A stretch of 64,000 nt of DNA from Macquaria australasica (taxonomy: Eukaryota > Chordata > Actinopteri > Centrarchiformes > Percichthyidae). Positions within the stretch are counted from its first letter, which is position 1. Each line of letters starts with the position of its first letter. Shown here in pieces: positions 24,178 through 35,907 of this stretch. Location: NCBI GenBank assembly GCA_005408345.1, contig SEMN01000122.1, positions 843,501 through 907,500 of the forward strand, read 5' to 3'. Position numbers and translations under genes: made by a program. The notes under the pieces were generated by a model. That model saw nothing but the letters and a program-made list of their open reading frames with translations. It ran no database searches and was not told where the DNA came from.

Positions 24178-24986
24178 TTAAAGCTGGGGTAGGCAGAATC
24201 TGTGCAACCTAGGCAAAACCTTCCGCCTCTCTCTGCTGCCTCGTATCACTCTGCTAAGCCCCTCCCACCAAACCCACAACTTCGACCGGCAGCAGAAGGA
24301 GTCGGTTCCCCAGTGAAACTGTATCCCTCGTAGGGCTCGCTGTCCACGGCATGAGCCTCACCGAGACCGCGGTCCCTCCCACTGCGACCTGTTTTCTCAA
24401 AGACGCCCCTCCAGAGCTTCGCGGCCGCAGAGCAGAGCGCCCCAGGCTTCAGAGGCAGCTGCAACGCCGTCCAGCAGCGGGAAGAGAGGATAGTACACTG
24501 CACATACACCACTGTCCCCCGTCAAAAGTTATTCCCCACTGTTTGTCATCATGCCTCTTTACCACTCGTCATTATGAGCGCCATGGCATTGAACGTAATG
24601 AGCCAGAAGCTCCGTGTGGAGCCATGACGTGTTGTTTTGTACTATACACCGCTGTAGGCAAAGGAGGTGTTGGAAATTTATCACAAGTTTCAGGATTTTC
24701 GGCAGGATTTTCCTCCACTGAATCAGGTTTTCACCATCTGAAGGGACGTGCACACACATCTGCTCTTGTAGCTTAGCCAATAAGAACACACCGTCTCTCT
24801 GAAATAACCTGTGATTGGCTAAAGTCTACCGGCAAGCTCTGTTTTCAGGCTTCAGAAAATCTATCCCATGACGGGGGGCTGAAATGGAGGTCTGCTCTCA
24901 GACCACTTGAATTACAATATGCTGCATGGTTAATATGGCATTTTTGCCCAGTGATGCCAAAAGAAAACTGCCTACCCCAGCTTTAA
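24178..24986. mobile_element. TTAA-flanked non-autonomous DNA transposon, 809 bp
   Basis: The left end is TTAA then AGCTGGGGTAGGCAG (24182-24196). The right end is CTGCCTACCCCAGCT (24968-24982) then TTAA (24983-24986). The 15-bp inverted repeat is perfect, and a further 2 bp outside the TTAA also pair. A TTAA target duplication is typical of the piggyBac and Kolobok superfamilies. The interior has a CpG- and GC-rich core (24280-24490) and a TTAGCCAAT (24773-24781) / ATTGGCTAA (24814-24822) hairpin, which carries two inverted CCAAT motifs. The 141-codon frame at 24351-24776 and the 88-codon minus frame lie wholly inside and resemble no transposase. Confidence 0.8.
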
Positions 24987-25164
24987 TCAGCGTAAGACTG
25001 ACAACTGCAACTATGCTGACCTCAATGGACATTATAGCATTTTGCTGTTTCTTGCCTTTCCTCCATTCTTCCTTGAGCCTTAGCCCCTTTAATCCACACC
25101 TCCTTTCACGTCCTCCTCTCCCTTTCTCCTCCACTTCCTCGCCTCAAATCATCCTCCTCTCCAG

Positions 25165-25350
25165 ACGTGTGCTGCTGTCAGGGGTTTGGGATCCTCAGCA
25201 TGGACACAATTCTTCTGATCTCTGCAAAGACTGGAAGACGCACAGCAGTCTTCCAACTAAACCTCTTCTTCCACATTCAAACAAGGATGTAGGTTTGGTT
25301 TCAAAGATGGTAGAGGCACAAGGGTGGGGTGGGATATGTCAAGGAGGCAG
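25165..25350 (+). other. Candidate plus-strand exon, 186 nt
   Basis: A long pyrimidine tract (25085-25160) ends in CTCCTCTCCAG at 25164, a strong acceptor. At 25350 the sequence GGAGGCAG is followed by GTAAGT, a strong donor. The bounded segment is 186 nt, a multiple of three, and one frame is open throughout; it begins inside the preceding transposon. The peptide is not recognised. It could be an exon of an unannotated transcript or a chance pairing of splice-like sites. Confidence 0.25.
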
Positions 25351-25919
25351 GTAAGTCAGAGGTTATGATATATTTAGTAAGCAATGTAAATTTGCTTGAT
25401 GTAAACTGCCATCAGGAGTGTTAAAAAGGAAAAGTTTATTGAACAATACATGTGCCAAAATATACTTATGAAAGCCTTTGTTTTTCCTCATTTAGAAGTC
25501 AGAAAAAAGCAGAGCATTATATGTTTGACAAGTCAACGAGGAGACAAAATAAACTAATATTTCCTCTTGGATTAGATATAACTTTAACCAAATTACTTAA
25601 ATTGTGTTCAGACTGACATTAGCATTGTATGAAAAATGCAGCCCCTGATAAACTTTCAAACTCATGGATCTAATACTAAAACCGTCCTTGGTTACTAGCA
25701 ATCCATTATTTTGTCTCCATCATCGTTTGTTAGAGTTGCTAAACAGCTATAGAATAAAGTCTATACAGTTAAAGCCTGGTGGTTACAAGCCAAAATGTTG
25801 GTAGGGATATTTAAGCTTTCCTGAACGTTGCTGGGGACATATCCCTATCTTTCTAACGTAAATCTACTCCTGTGTATTGAAATGAGATTTAAATCCTCAT
25901 TTCTCATCTCATCAACCTC

Positions 25920-26235
25920 ATGTTTCGCCATAAACTTCTTGCCCCCCTTCCTTTCGTCCTAAACCACACCACCTCATCACTCTGCCCTACCCACCATCAT
26001 TCCTGTCCTCTGTCCCCACCACTCTCTCCTCCCATCTTCTCCTCCTTCCCAGCTGTTTTCTTACCTAAGTATAGCTGTAGTTTACCTTCTCTATCTGTGC
26101 AGAGCCCTCCTGTCTATCTCCCTCCCACACTTCAGTATCTCTGCCCTTTTTGCCATATCTCCCTCCCTCTGTATCTGCCTCCCTCACTCATCTTCCTCCT
26201 CTCTCTCACAGTCTCTGTCTGTCTGTCTCAGCTTG
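25920..26235. repeat. Polypyrimidine low-complexity tract
   Basis: About 310 nt dominated by C and T on the plus strand (CTCC, TCCC, TCTG words), ending CTGTCTGTCTGTCTCAG. The 106-codon frame here is a translation of the tract. Confidence 0.8.
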
Positions 26236-26376
26236 GCTGAACAGATAACTGGATGTTCATGTGGGTAAGCCAGCAGCTATAGCTTTCTCTCTCTCCTCTC
26301 ACTCCTATGTCACACACACAGCAGTCACATAGAAACACACCTGAGTAGATGTAATCACATGAACACATACCCCTTC

Positions 26377-26378
<2 letters not shown>

Positions 26379-26451
<73 letters not shown>
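26379..26451. repeat. (AC)36 microsatellite
   Basis: An uninterrupted AC run of about 72 bp. The minus-strand 80-codon frame is Cys-Val repeat translation. Confidence 0.98.
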
Positions 26452-26454
<3 letters not shown>

Positions 26455-26699
26455 CTTTAGGGTAATCCATGGGAATCTCCAGATGGATATGATCTCTGGT
26501 GAGAACGTGAAGGTCAGCTCCCTCATACTGTTCTTACAAAACATTGTTTCACAGGATTAGGATTCCTCTAATACACATATACGCAAGGAAAAGACAGAGA
26601 GAGAGAGACAGAATCAAAAAAAGAAAAAAGATAGGGACAGACAGGGAGACAAGAGAAAGAGAGAGAAAAACAGAGAAAAGGAGAAATAATTAAAATGTA

Positions 26700-26840
26700 T
26701 GCGTATTATCAGCCAAACGGGTCAAACTCGTTAAAGGCAACAAAGGCAGCGCTCTAATTGCCTGAGCACAGCTCAGCACTGCTGAGCTACAGTAGCGGCA
26801 GTACAGTACAGTGGGACAGCCTCTGACAGTCATTTCATCA
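26700..26840. other. Unique stretch with a 19-bp palindrome; possible regulatory element
   Basis: AGCTCAGCA-C-TGCTGAGCT at 26770-26788 is a perfect 9-bp inverted repeat around one base. Nearby are AACAAAGGC (a SOX/TCF-like word) and CTCTAATTGCC (a homeodomain-like word). The flanks are non-repetitive. Function is an inference from motif content only. Confidence 0.22.
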
Positions 26841-27192
26841 TTGGACATACAGTAAGCCTGATTAAAACCTTAAGCTATGTACCATGTTACAACCTTCAAA
26901 CTGCACATACATCAGATTTATGGTAACAAGTATTAAAACATGTTCATATGGATGAGGGAATCTCTGGATAGAAATGATGCCAACTCGGAGCTCGAACTGG
27001 TGGCTCGACAGAGAAGACGATGAGACAGGATTTGGGGGGATGAGATCTGGAGCACGTGGTTATAGTTCAGACTTTTAAAAAGGTGGAGCAACGTCTCAAC
27101 AAACAGCAGAGTAAGAAAAGGCAGTGGAAGTAAAAACATTTAAAATGCCTGGTTCTCTGCCATACCCTATATAAATATACTGCATAGTAACC

Positions 27193-27337
27193 AAGATGAA
27201 TTAATCTTTTTATCTGGTCCATGTGTTTCAATCGTGTTAAATCGAGTCCTACTGCAACTGGTAAAATAGTTTTTAACGATTTTACACGTTGAACACAATT
27301 GAACCATTTGGACTAAATAAAAAGATGAATTCATCTT
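27193..27337. repeat. 145-bp imperfect inverted repeat (foldback)
   Basis: The left arm begins AAGATGAATTAATCTTTTTA (27193). The right arm, reverse-complemented, begins AAGATGAATTCATCTTTTTA (27337). The arms stay alignable for about 45 bp (TCTGGTCC.. against TTTAGTCC.., TTTCAATCGTGTT against GTTCAATTGTGTT). The centre (27261-27286) contains a further GTAAAATAG/CGATTTTAC near-hairpin. This is a palindromic MITE or a similar fold-back; no protein is encoded. Confidence 0.72.
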
Positions 27338-27899
27338 ATTTTCAATTATGTTTTCTACTGTATGATATTTTTATGATGTATATTTATAAATGCTCTGTAT
27401 GGCAGTGGCTGGATGAATAAGAAATGCCCAGGATGTGTTTCCATCCTACGAGATGCAGCTATTGGCTGGGTGCAGACAATTTAAACATCTTTACTGCCGC
27501 TGCCTCCTCTTACTCTGATGAAGACATGATGTTGGCAAAATGTTGGTTGCTGCACCTCCTTAAAAGCTTTGTGTGCTCCAGATCTCATCCATACTATATT
27601 CAAATACGGCTTATAGTCACATGACATTGCAATCAAACATTAGTTGACGCCTGTAATTGACTCAGTCTCCTCTGAAAAGGCGTCAATACGTCTGGAGGTG
27701 AATTTGAGAGACGCATCTAGACTGGAATGAGATTAGCTTTGACCCAAACGCACAAACAAGTACACAGTGACCTGTCTCACCTACTATCTCCCATACTGCT
27801 TATTTAGCTACAAACACCACGGTGTTGAGTGTGGATGTGTGTGTAAGTGAATGAACGACAGAGAGAGAGGGAAAGCAGAGGCAGATGGAACAGAGCTAT

Positions 27900-27935
27900 G
27901 AAGTTGGAACCCCCCCCCACACACACACACACACA
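27900..27935. repeat. Poly-C then (CA)n microsatellite
   Basis: A C run at about 27909-27918 merges into (AC)n to 27936. Confidence 0.9.
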
Positions 27936-28486
27936 CTAAAAGACAACAAATCACAGCATAACCGTATCTATCAAAGCATGCCACTCTTCAATAACTCAGA
28001 TGTATCAAGATATCAAGTGCCTGACAGATGTGAAGAGAGTAAAAGAGCATGTGGAGATGAGGAGAGATGGTTTACGAGAGAGAAAATATATTGCATCTGA
28101 AAACTGTATGTGCACACATGCAGAGGAGTTTCGAGTTGAGTTTTGACAATGTGACAGGCCATTCTTATTGCTTTCTCATATGTAAATAAAGTGAAAAAGA
28201 CTGAAAGGGGGAGATTCCTGAGGATGATCCCAACTTAAATCTAGGTGACAGGTTGACTTTTGTGTATTTTGTTAAGGTAGAGGGGAGGGGGAGCTTGTGT
28301 GTATGTGTGCATATGTGTGGTAACCCGCAGGGGGTTCAGTATAAAGATGTGCTCTGTTGAAATGTCACACATGTTTATGCTTTCATCAGGATGTATAACT
28401 TGGAGGGCTTTTGCCCATGGGAGGATCCATCATATTTCATCATATTTCATTAACACGTTTCATGCATATGTAGACATGGGAACATG

Positions 28487-28494
<8 letters not shown>

Positions 28495-28536
<42 letters not shown>
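28495..28536. repeat. (CA)20 microsatellite
   Basis: A GCGCGC lead-in passes into a perfect CA run. Just upstream, CATCATATTT is tandemly duplicated at about 28429-28450. Confidence 0.96.
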
Positions 28537-28537
<1 letters not shown>

Positions 28538-29789
28538 CACACAGTTTCCCTTTAGAACAGCGGGGAAGTAAAGTGTATATCTAATCCCACCTCTGTGTGA
28601 GCTTTACTGTTAACCCTGCTGCCAATCTGAACTCATTGTACTCTATCAGCTCTGACACCCTGCATCAACTGTATCACTGTGTCACTGCAGCACTGTTTTT
28701 CCCAGTAAGTCTTTAAAAGATTACTTTTGTGATAGTTTAATAGTAACATGATGATGTATTGATCCAAATTCAGAGGTTTTACATAGACTATAATGCATAT
28801 CAGCCACATAAGCTTCTTGCAAGTTGTGCCCACAGCAAGTTCTGGTGTGGCACAAGTGTGACAAACACAAAATAACTGTTTGTTAGTTATGACAAATGAG
28901 ACAAAACAATCATATAAATACATTAATCTAAAGTAATTCTAAAGTATTTTGTGAATGTGTACATCTATCATAATAGGAACATAATTTGTGTCTGAGAAGT
29001 AATTAAAGGAGGTTATTAGCAGAAAAGAATTAGCCGGGTCTTACTGGAGGTGACAGGAGGCAGTGGTGATAACAGTAGCAGCAACATTAGAACTGTTTTT
29101 CAAGACAGAAATTGTCAATGGAGCTCTAATTTTCCTCTTGTTTTTGTTTGACAGAGACAATATTCTAGCTTTGCTTTATTTATCTATTTATTTATCCATT
29201 TTGTGCTTTTGCAGTAGCTGGTGTGGTTACATGAGGAAAACAAGCTTACAATGAGGTGGAATAATCTACAGCTCAATTAAACAGTGAAGGTCCACTGCCT
29301 TAAATAACTCAAGAATCAAACATTTAATGTTATAAAAGGAGGTGCATTTGTCTAAGAAAGTATTACATAAAATGATTAAAAATGAACATTTTGATATTTG
29401 TAGGTCCCTCTGGTCTAACAGTTCCTATCCCTGTCAAATGGTCTACAATCTCTGTCATTTATTATCTACATGTGCATATTCCACTCATAAGATAAGCATG
29501 TGTGTAGATGTTTCTTACAGTTTTTGTTGCCTTTTTTGATAAACACGCTTTCTTTATTTATTTTTGTGCCAACATACTTAGAGGAGACACTACCTGTGAC
29601 ATGTGTTCACATATATGTAAAATCTCTGAATGAGGATATTCAGAGTACAGGCTCAGTGACACAGCAGACCCCATAGAGCTGATGGGGATTCAGCATTTCC
29701 AAGAACTATAAATTACTTCCACATAAAACATGGGCATTCAAAATCATGCGATAATAAAGACTATACTGAACTACTACAACACTAAGTGT

Positions 29790-30376
29790 GTTTCCATCCA
29801 CCTATATGCATTTTTTAATTTGAGCATAAAAAAACGTAGAAACACCAGTAAATTCAAAATAAAGCCGAAATATAGCAAAAACGTTTTTTACGCTTGGCTG
29901 AGATGGAAAAATCAGTGTATCAATAAAAACAAAATGCGACTAAGTGCAATGGAAACAGACTTAGACTCAAACGTAGGGAATAAATCATTACGTACGTGAA
30001 GCATGTGACTTAAACGTCACTCCTTACTAAAGAGACGAAAAATGACGGCAGATGAAAAGATCAGATTTTTGTGGACCTCCAATTAATACATGAAACAAAC
30101 ATTAATACCATATTTCCATCAGGGTTTCTACATATGTTTCCACTCTTTGAGATTTGACTGCTGCTCTTTGTCATGTCATTTCGTTGCGCCTTCCTCTTCA
30201 ACAGTTTAATGGCACCCGACTGGAGAATTAGCGCAACCAGCTGTGCAACCATCTCGATTCCCCCAACTCCTAATAGTCGCATAACAGTAGTGAATGAAAA
30301 CACACATTCATTTGCATTTTCTTTTGCCAGTTTTCTTGAAATTCTATTAAAATTTGTGCTATATTTGGATGGAAAC
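29790..30376. mobile_element. MITE with GTTTCCATCC ends, 587 bp
   Basis: The left end GTTTCCATCC (29790-29799) is matched by GGATGGAAAC at 30367-30376, a perfect 10-bp inverted repeat. The TATAT words just inside also correspond (CCTATATGC against GCTATATTT). Internal TTTCCATCAGGGTTTC and GCAATGGAAAC words suggest internal duplication or nesting. The style matches teleost 'TTTCCATCCA' MITEs as I remember them. The two overlapping 75-80-codon frames inside have no recognised domain. I could not identify a target duplication. Confidence 0.62.
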
Positions 30377-31197
30377 TTGACTACCGTTAGACATTTCTAA
30401 AATCTAACAACACCAAGTTGATCCTTGTGGAGAACAATCGTCCTGAAGTCTTGAAGAACACAAACACAGACAATAACTTGTGGTTGAAATGGGCTGCACA
30501 CTTGATGTTGTGAGATCAATTAAGGTACGTTTTTCCCAGCTGATTCAACAGCCTCTGTACTCCAGACAATAGTGTTGCTTGGGCATGAGGCGCTGCTCCC
30601 ATGATGAAGCTTGGAACATCCTTCTCTCATCAACCAAGTCACCATCCCATAGAGAAAAGTATGAGAAATCTACATCATAAATCTCTATTCCCTGTTCTTG
30701 CATGTTTTATTTATGAAGGTGTTAGATATCATGTCAACACACCAAAGGACACAAGAATGGACTGAGAGACCTCTAATATAACTAAAGCCAGGTACTACCT
30801 TGTTATACAAGCGCATCAATCATGCAACAGCTATGGATTAAACGAAGAAAAATTTTGGACAATCACAGAGACATTTATCCATCCACTGTTACTGCATAAT
30901 CCACTGCACCCTATCCTTTCATAGATCTACATCCTATCAAGGCACCTGGTCAAACTTGCTCGTTAAGACCAACCCTTGTGCTCCCAGAGACAAATCCTTA
31001 CTGCAGACAGCCAGTGCATGCACACTTATCTTTGGAGAAATGCATCAAGTGTATAAAAATCAAATACAAAAATCATACATCAGTGTGAATTGGAGTTGAT
31101 AAGACGATCTGCTGTACACCACATTCCTCCTGACTACCCTCTGCTCCACTGGACTGAAGTGTTATGATACTGACCCTGCTCAGCCTCGGGTAAACTC

Positions 31198-31198
<1 letters not shown>

Positions 31199-31285
<87 letters not shown>
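31199..31285. repeat. (TG)43 microsatellite
   Basis: Perfect 87-bp TG run, one of the two longest simple repeats in the window. The His-Thr frames on the minus strand are its translation. Confidence 0.98.
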
Positions 31286-31286
<1 letters not shown>

Positions 31287-31621
31287 GGGTGGGAGGAGAG
31301 GGGTGATGGTAGCACTGGGAGGAAGAGAAAGGGGAAGAGGGCAAAGGAGGTGGAACAAGTCAAGCTGACATAGTTTCAGTGTATTCTCAATATTGTAAAT
31401 AATGCAAGATGGGCTGTTACTCGTGGATGTTGTCTTCATTCATTTTTAACTGGCTCAGTTACACAGTAGTAGTCCAGCTCTCTCTCTCCCCCTCTCTGTG
31501 TGCCAGCATGTATGTCTGGATATCTGACAGGTGTACGAGCGCAGGCATGCACTTAATGTGATAAACTCACCTTTTAGTTGAGGTCACAAAAACAAGCAGG
31601 TTAATGGCTCACTGCTAATTG

Positions 31622-31649
31622 TTTTTTTTAATTATTATTATTATTATTA
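31622..31649. repeat. Poly-T and (ATT)n run
   Basis: T8 followed by AATTATTATTATTATTATTAG. Confidence 0.9.
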
Positions 31650-32894
31650 GTGCTGCTTCTTTGGCAATGATTCAGAAAAAAAAGTCCAATGACTTTTATG
31701 ATTCATATAAAACTTACTTAAGCTTTTACATTGCAAAAAATACTTAATTTCATTTCTTTGATAACAGATACTAACTGAAAAGCCCATGGCCTCATAAAAT
31801 CACCCCAATTACTGTCACAGTGTTGCTTCGGGATGCGTCTTTTGATGACTCTGCCAAGACAGTCTTGACTTTCGTTTATCACATTTTCATGTTTACAAAG
31901 TAGATTTTCCCTTTAAGGCCGTGCAGCAGAATGCCCAAACACAAGGCTGAAAGCAAGGACACAGCGGGAACTCCAGTGCTCTGTGCGCTTTCTGAGGCTT
32001 GATAATACAGCTAACTGCATTACATCAGTTCATATGGTCAGGCACACTGTTGATGAAACCCTCTGACCTCCACATCAGCCTTAACTCACAGCATGTGTGT
32101 GTGTGTGTTTGAGAGAGAAAGTGTGTTTCTGTGGCAGTGTGTGTCTACGTGTGCTCGGGTTGGTGAGTGAGGACTACCTGGGGCTCATTGCTCATCTCAG
32201 TGGGTATAAATAGAAAAATAGAGAGCCAGGAATATAAGAGCATCATAGTGTGTCTGTGGGGTGGAGAGGCTGCTCAGAGCTAAAAAAAAAAAAAGACAAA
32301 AAAAAGAAACTGATCTGATAGCAGGTGGATGGGCTGCAGGATTCAAAGCTAAACAAATGTTGAATCTAATAGCAAGTTATGTTTGTTGAACTGAAACCAT
32401 ATCAGATGTAGTTGCAGGCTGTAGGATTCAGAAAGAACAATCTGTTGCAGCCTCCCAACACAATACCAAATCAAAATGATGAAGATATGGTTTAATCTGA
32501 TGATGCAGAAATAGTATTTTTTATTTTTTTATTTTTAAAAAATTAGCATTTGTTTCAGTAATTTCAGGTTCAACGGGTTCAAAACAACTCACTTGTAGCA
32601 GAGTTTGCAGCACTCTGCTGTGTGTTGCCACAGCACCCCCTGGTTTGTTTGGGAATTGTCTCACTGTGCATTCACTCAGGTTTTTGTGTGACTAATGTGA
32701 TGTGTGGAGATGACTGCTGTGTATCTTATGCAAGTTTCTAATCTAATCTATTCTATTCACTCTGTCACCACATGCTATGTGTACTGATTTAAGATGTATC
32801 CAAAATCACTGCATCGTTCACCCTTTCACTACTCCTCCTCCTCTGGCACGCAATAGTTTACTCTTAGTAAGCAGTCAGTTGAGATTTATGACAC

Positions 32895-32946
32895 TCATCG
32901 TCATTTTGACGTCATTTTCCATCGTCATTTTCCATCATCACTGACA
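32895..32946. promoter_or_regulatory. Perfect CRE with a TCGTCATTTT repeat cluster
   Basis: TGACGTCA, the palindromic CREB/ATF site, lies at 32907-32914. It sits in a short tandem array in which CGTCATTTT occurs three times and a fourth degenerate copy (CATCATCAC) follows. Whether it is active cannot be seen from sequence. Confidence 0.4.
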
Positions 32947-33477
32947 GGTGTAGAGTCACACCAAGATAATCTTTGCATCTATGAAATGCAACACATTGCA
33001 CTGTGTGATTGTTAGCAGAAAGTACTTAAATAATTCCACGGTGGGGATTTTTTAGGGCTCCATATAGTGCATAAAAATCACACTTTTCACACAATTCGAA
33101 CACTCAAATAAAAGAAATAGGAAGTGATTTCGGAGACAGCTATAGATTTAGTTTAACAGCAGCTGAACAAAAGGTAGAACTGGCAGAACAAATAGCAGGT
33201 TATGATGTGATGAAGTATTACTGATTGTGTGTTTGATACACACAAACTGTGTGCTATGAGAATTCAATACATACCTGGACGTCACCACACCTGGTGTCCA
33301 TATCACTGCTCCTCAAAGAAGGAAAATGCACCTGGAGGAGAGAGTGAGGGAGAAATGGGGAGGGGCAGAGGGGGGAGGGGGGGCATAGCATTAAGAAAAA
33401 GCACTTGTCAGGTAGCCCATTAGAGTACCATTACAATACCAATCTCTGCTCCCCATCTTTCCCTCTCAGTGTGTGTT

Positions 33478-33481
<4 letters not shown>

Positions 33482-33515
<34 letters not shown>

Positions 33516-33530
33516 TGTGTGAGTGAGTGT
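33482..33530. repeat. (GT)n microsatellite with GA interruptions
   Basis: GT run at 33482-33512, continuing as GAGTGTGTGAGTGAGTGTG. Confidence 0.95.
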
Positions 33531-35199
33531 GTAATTCTCTTTGTGTGCCTCTAGTCACCAGCGGGGAGATGAGATCATTACCTGTGACTGCGAGGCTAAT
33601 GTCACACAGCCTCAAAACACACATAGATACACACATAAGCACACGCACACACAGAAGACTAAAGAGGCTAATGTGACTCTGCCTCAGTAACAAAACTATG
33701 GTGACCGCAGGGCTTGTCTCCATTCGGATAAGGCAGCCTGTTTTACAACCTCCTTCCAATACCGGCAGACGAGAGAAACAAGAGGATAGAGAGAAGAGGG
33801 AGAAATGACAGGAGGATGAATAGAAGAGCATCTAATTGGAGACATAGTGGGAACGAACAGCCATCTCTCTCTTTCTGGTGGCAAAAAAAAGCCGAGCTGC
33901 ACTGGACAGAGAAAAAGGTACAGGTGCAGGCATAATGTATGGCTCAGAATAAGCTAATCAGCAGTGGTGGGACTGTGAATGACAGATAAGGGGAGATGTG
34001 GAGGGGGATAATGGGAGGGGTGGAAATGGGACAGAAGGTGGGGATGACTGGCCTGGCCTCTAATTAACTTCTCCATCAGTCCTATGGCTCTTACTCCATA
34101 TTACTACTACAACATGACACTGTCTGCGGTGTGTGTGTAGAGGCAGGAACATGCTTCTCTGTCACTTAAGGGAACATCAGATTTGGTGTCATTTGGAGAA
34201 GATGCTGTTTTATACTTATGGATTTTAAAGTACAAGTTAACGTGTCCAGTTAAGTTCCAGTGTTTCATTTCTAACTTGTCTCCCAAAGGGAAGCTGGATC
34301 AACCAATCAACTTGTTTGGCCCACAAGCAACACGTTGTGGAGATTTGGGAGGTACAGTATGCGAGTCAGCTCCACTGCCAGCCTCTGCAAACACAAGATC
34401 CTTCTCTATGTAAATCTGCAGAGACGTTTACGTGTTTCTTCACAGAAGTATAATTACCACAGCAGGCTTATTAAAGGCTCCAATTATGAACAATAATACC
34501 ATTTCAAGGGTTGTATTACCATGTGATATGGAATCTGCGTCTCCTCTCTCTCTCCCTGTTACTATATACGGTTTTCCTTTATGCTGCATGTTTCCAGAGG
34601 GGAGAGTTCAATGTACATACTGCAAATGTAGTTACTCATAGCTGTGTTTCATAAATGAAAAAAAAAAATTCTCATTCCATACAGCATGAAAATAAAGCTA
34701 CATTGAACTACATATGGTAATGCTGTGGCTGTCTCTCTCCTCCTAGTCCTTCCCTCCTCCAGTCATCTCCTGTTCCGTCTCTTTAATTGGCTCTTTCAAT
34801 CTAATTTAATTTTCAATTTCAATTACTTAAGCATCACATTAGCATTACTGGTAAGCACAAATAGCATTAACAATGCAATTTACAAAACGTGTGATTTCAA
34901 CCCCTCTTTTTCACACTGCTCTCTCTCTCTCGCCCTCTCTCTCACCTCCCAAACACGCACACCCACTATGTGTCCCTCTCATAATCATGTTGCAATCATG
35001 TGAAAAAGCGTAGGAATATTAAATATTAACTGCACATTCATTCTAGGCAAGCAGACTATGAAATGAATTAATCATGGCGTACAAGGCTGTCTAGATTCTT
35101 ATCCTTTATCCTTATCTGCCTTCATGTGCTGTAAGGATGCTTCCCAGGAAATTAACAATGGCAAATGAGAGAGACCAGTGTGTGTACTGTATGTATGTA

Positions 35200-35234
35200 C
35201 TGTATATACAATATATATATATGTGTGTGTGTGT
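35200..35234. repeat. (TA)n-(TG)n run
   Basis: TGTATATACAATATATATATA passes into (TG)n and then a G-rich patch to 35260. Confidence 0.9.
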
Positions 35235-35355
35235 GGGGAGGGGTGGGGGAGGGGGTGAGAGTGTAATGATCTGCCCATTTGAAGCATGTCACTAAATGCC
35301 ACATGATACCACTCACTCAGCCCACAAACGTTTCTATGACAGAAAATACATTTAT

Positions 35356-35700
35356 TTAAAGGAGCACTCCACCATTTTTTTTTTTATGTCAAAGGCAATT
35401 TACTAGTCATGGGTGGTACTGCTGCGCCAATGAAAAACAGTAGTATGCTGTCTTCTGTGGTTTGGGAAGGAGCTTTCTAACGCCTGAAGATGTTTAGTGA
35501 AGTCAGCAGGGTTATCTTGGAGACTACACATTTATAACAGAAAGCATCCAACACAAACTGTGGCTGTGGAGTTTGAAAGATGTGAGTGTTTACCAGGCAA
35601 GAATGGTCTGACAAAAGATGCTAGAGAGTTGCATTATGGTGTGTAGGACTGTATTTTAAGAGCTTCATGAAGTTCAGTGTCTCAAAATATTTTATTCATG
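35356..35700. mobile_element. TTAAAGGAGCACTCC teleost repeat, one end visible
   Basis: It starts with TTAAAGGAGCACTCCACC at 35356. The words AGTCATGGGTGGTACTGC, CAATGAAAAACAGTAGT and AGTTGCATTATGGTGTGTAG match from memory a dispersed teleost element. No complementary right terminus was found, so the right boundary is approximate. Confidence 0.5.
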
Positions 35701-35753
35701 GCAATGGCAACAAACATTTATCCAAAATGCCAAAAAAGCATATTAAAGAGCAA

Positions 35754-35801
35754 GAGGAGAGGAGAGGAGAGGAGAGGAGAGGAGAGGAGAGGAGAGGAGA
35801 C
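35754..35801. repeat. (GGAGA)9 pentanucleotide microsatellite
   Basis: Nine or so perfect GGAGA units. Confidence 0.97.
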
Positions 35802-35872
35802 TCAATGAGTCTCATTCTGGCCACACATTAGGGCCAACACTACTTTGCTTCAGGAATGATTCTCTCTTAACC

Positions 35873-35907
35873 ATCTTTCTCTTTCTCTCTCTCTCTCTCT
35901 CTCTCTT
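35873..35907. repeat. (CT)n microsatellite
   Basis: TTTCTCTTTCTCT followed by a CT run of about 12 units. It is inverted in strand composition relative to the GGAGA array 75 bp upstream. Confidence 0.94.

Noticed and set aside
24351..24776. 141-codon plus frame, considered as a gene
   Set aside because: It lies wholly inside the 24178-24986 transposon and shows no transposase or other domain.
26379..26451. CRISPR-like or telomere-like array, here and at the other long dinucleotide runs
   Set aside because: These are dinucleotide microsatellites without spacers or TTAGGG units.
32203..32215. TATA-box-like TATAAATAG
   Set aside because: No start-like sequence, CpG cluster or open frame follows. 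The word also fits a MEF2-type site, and neither is supported by its context.
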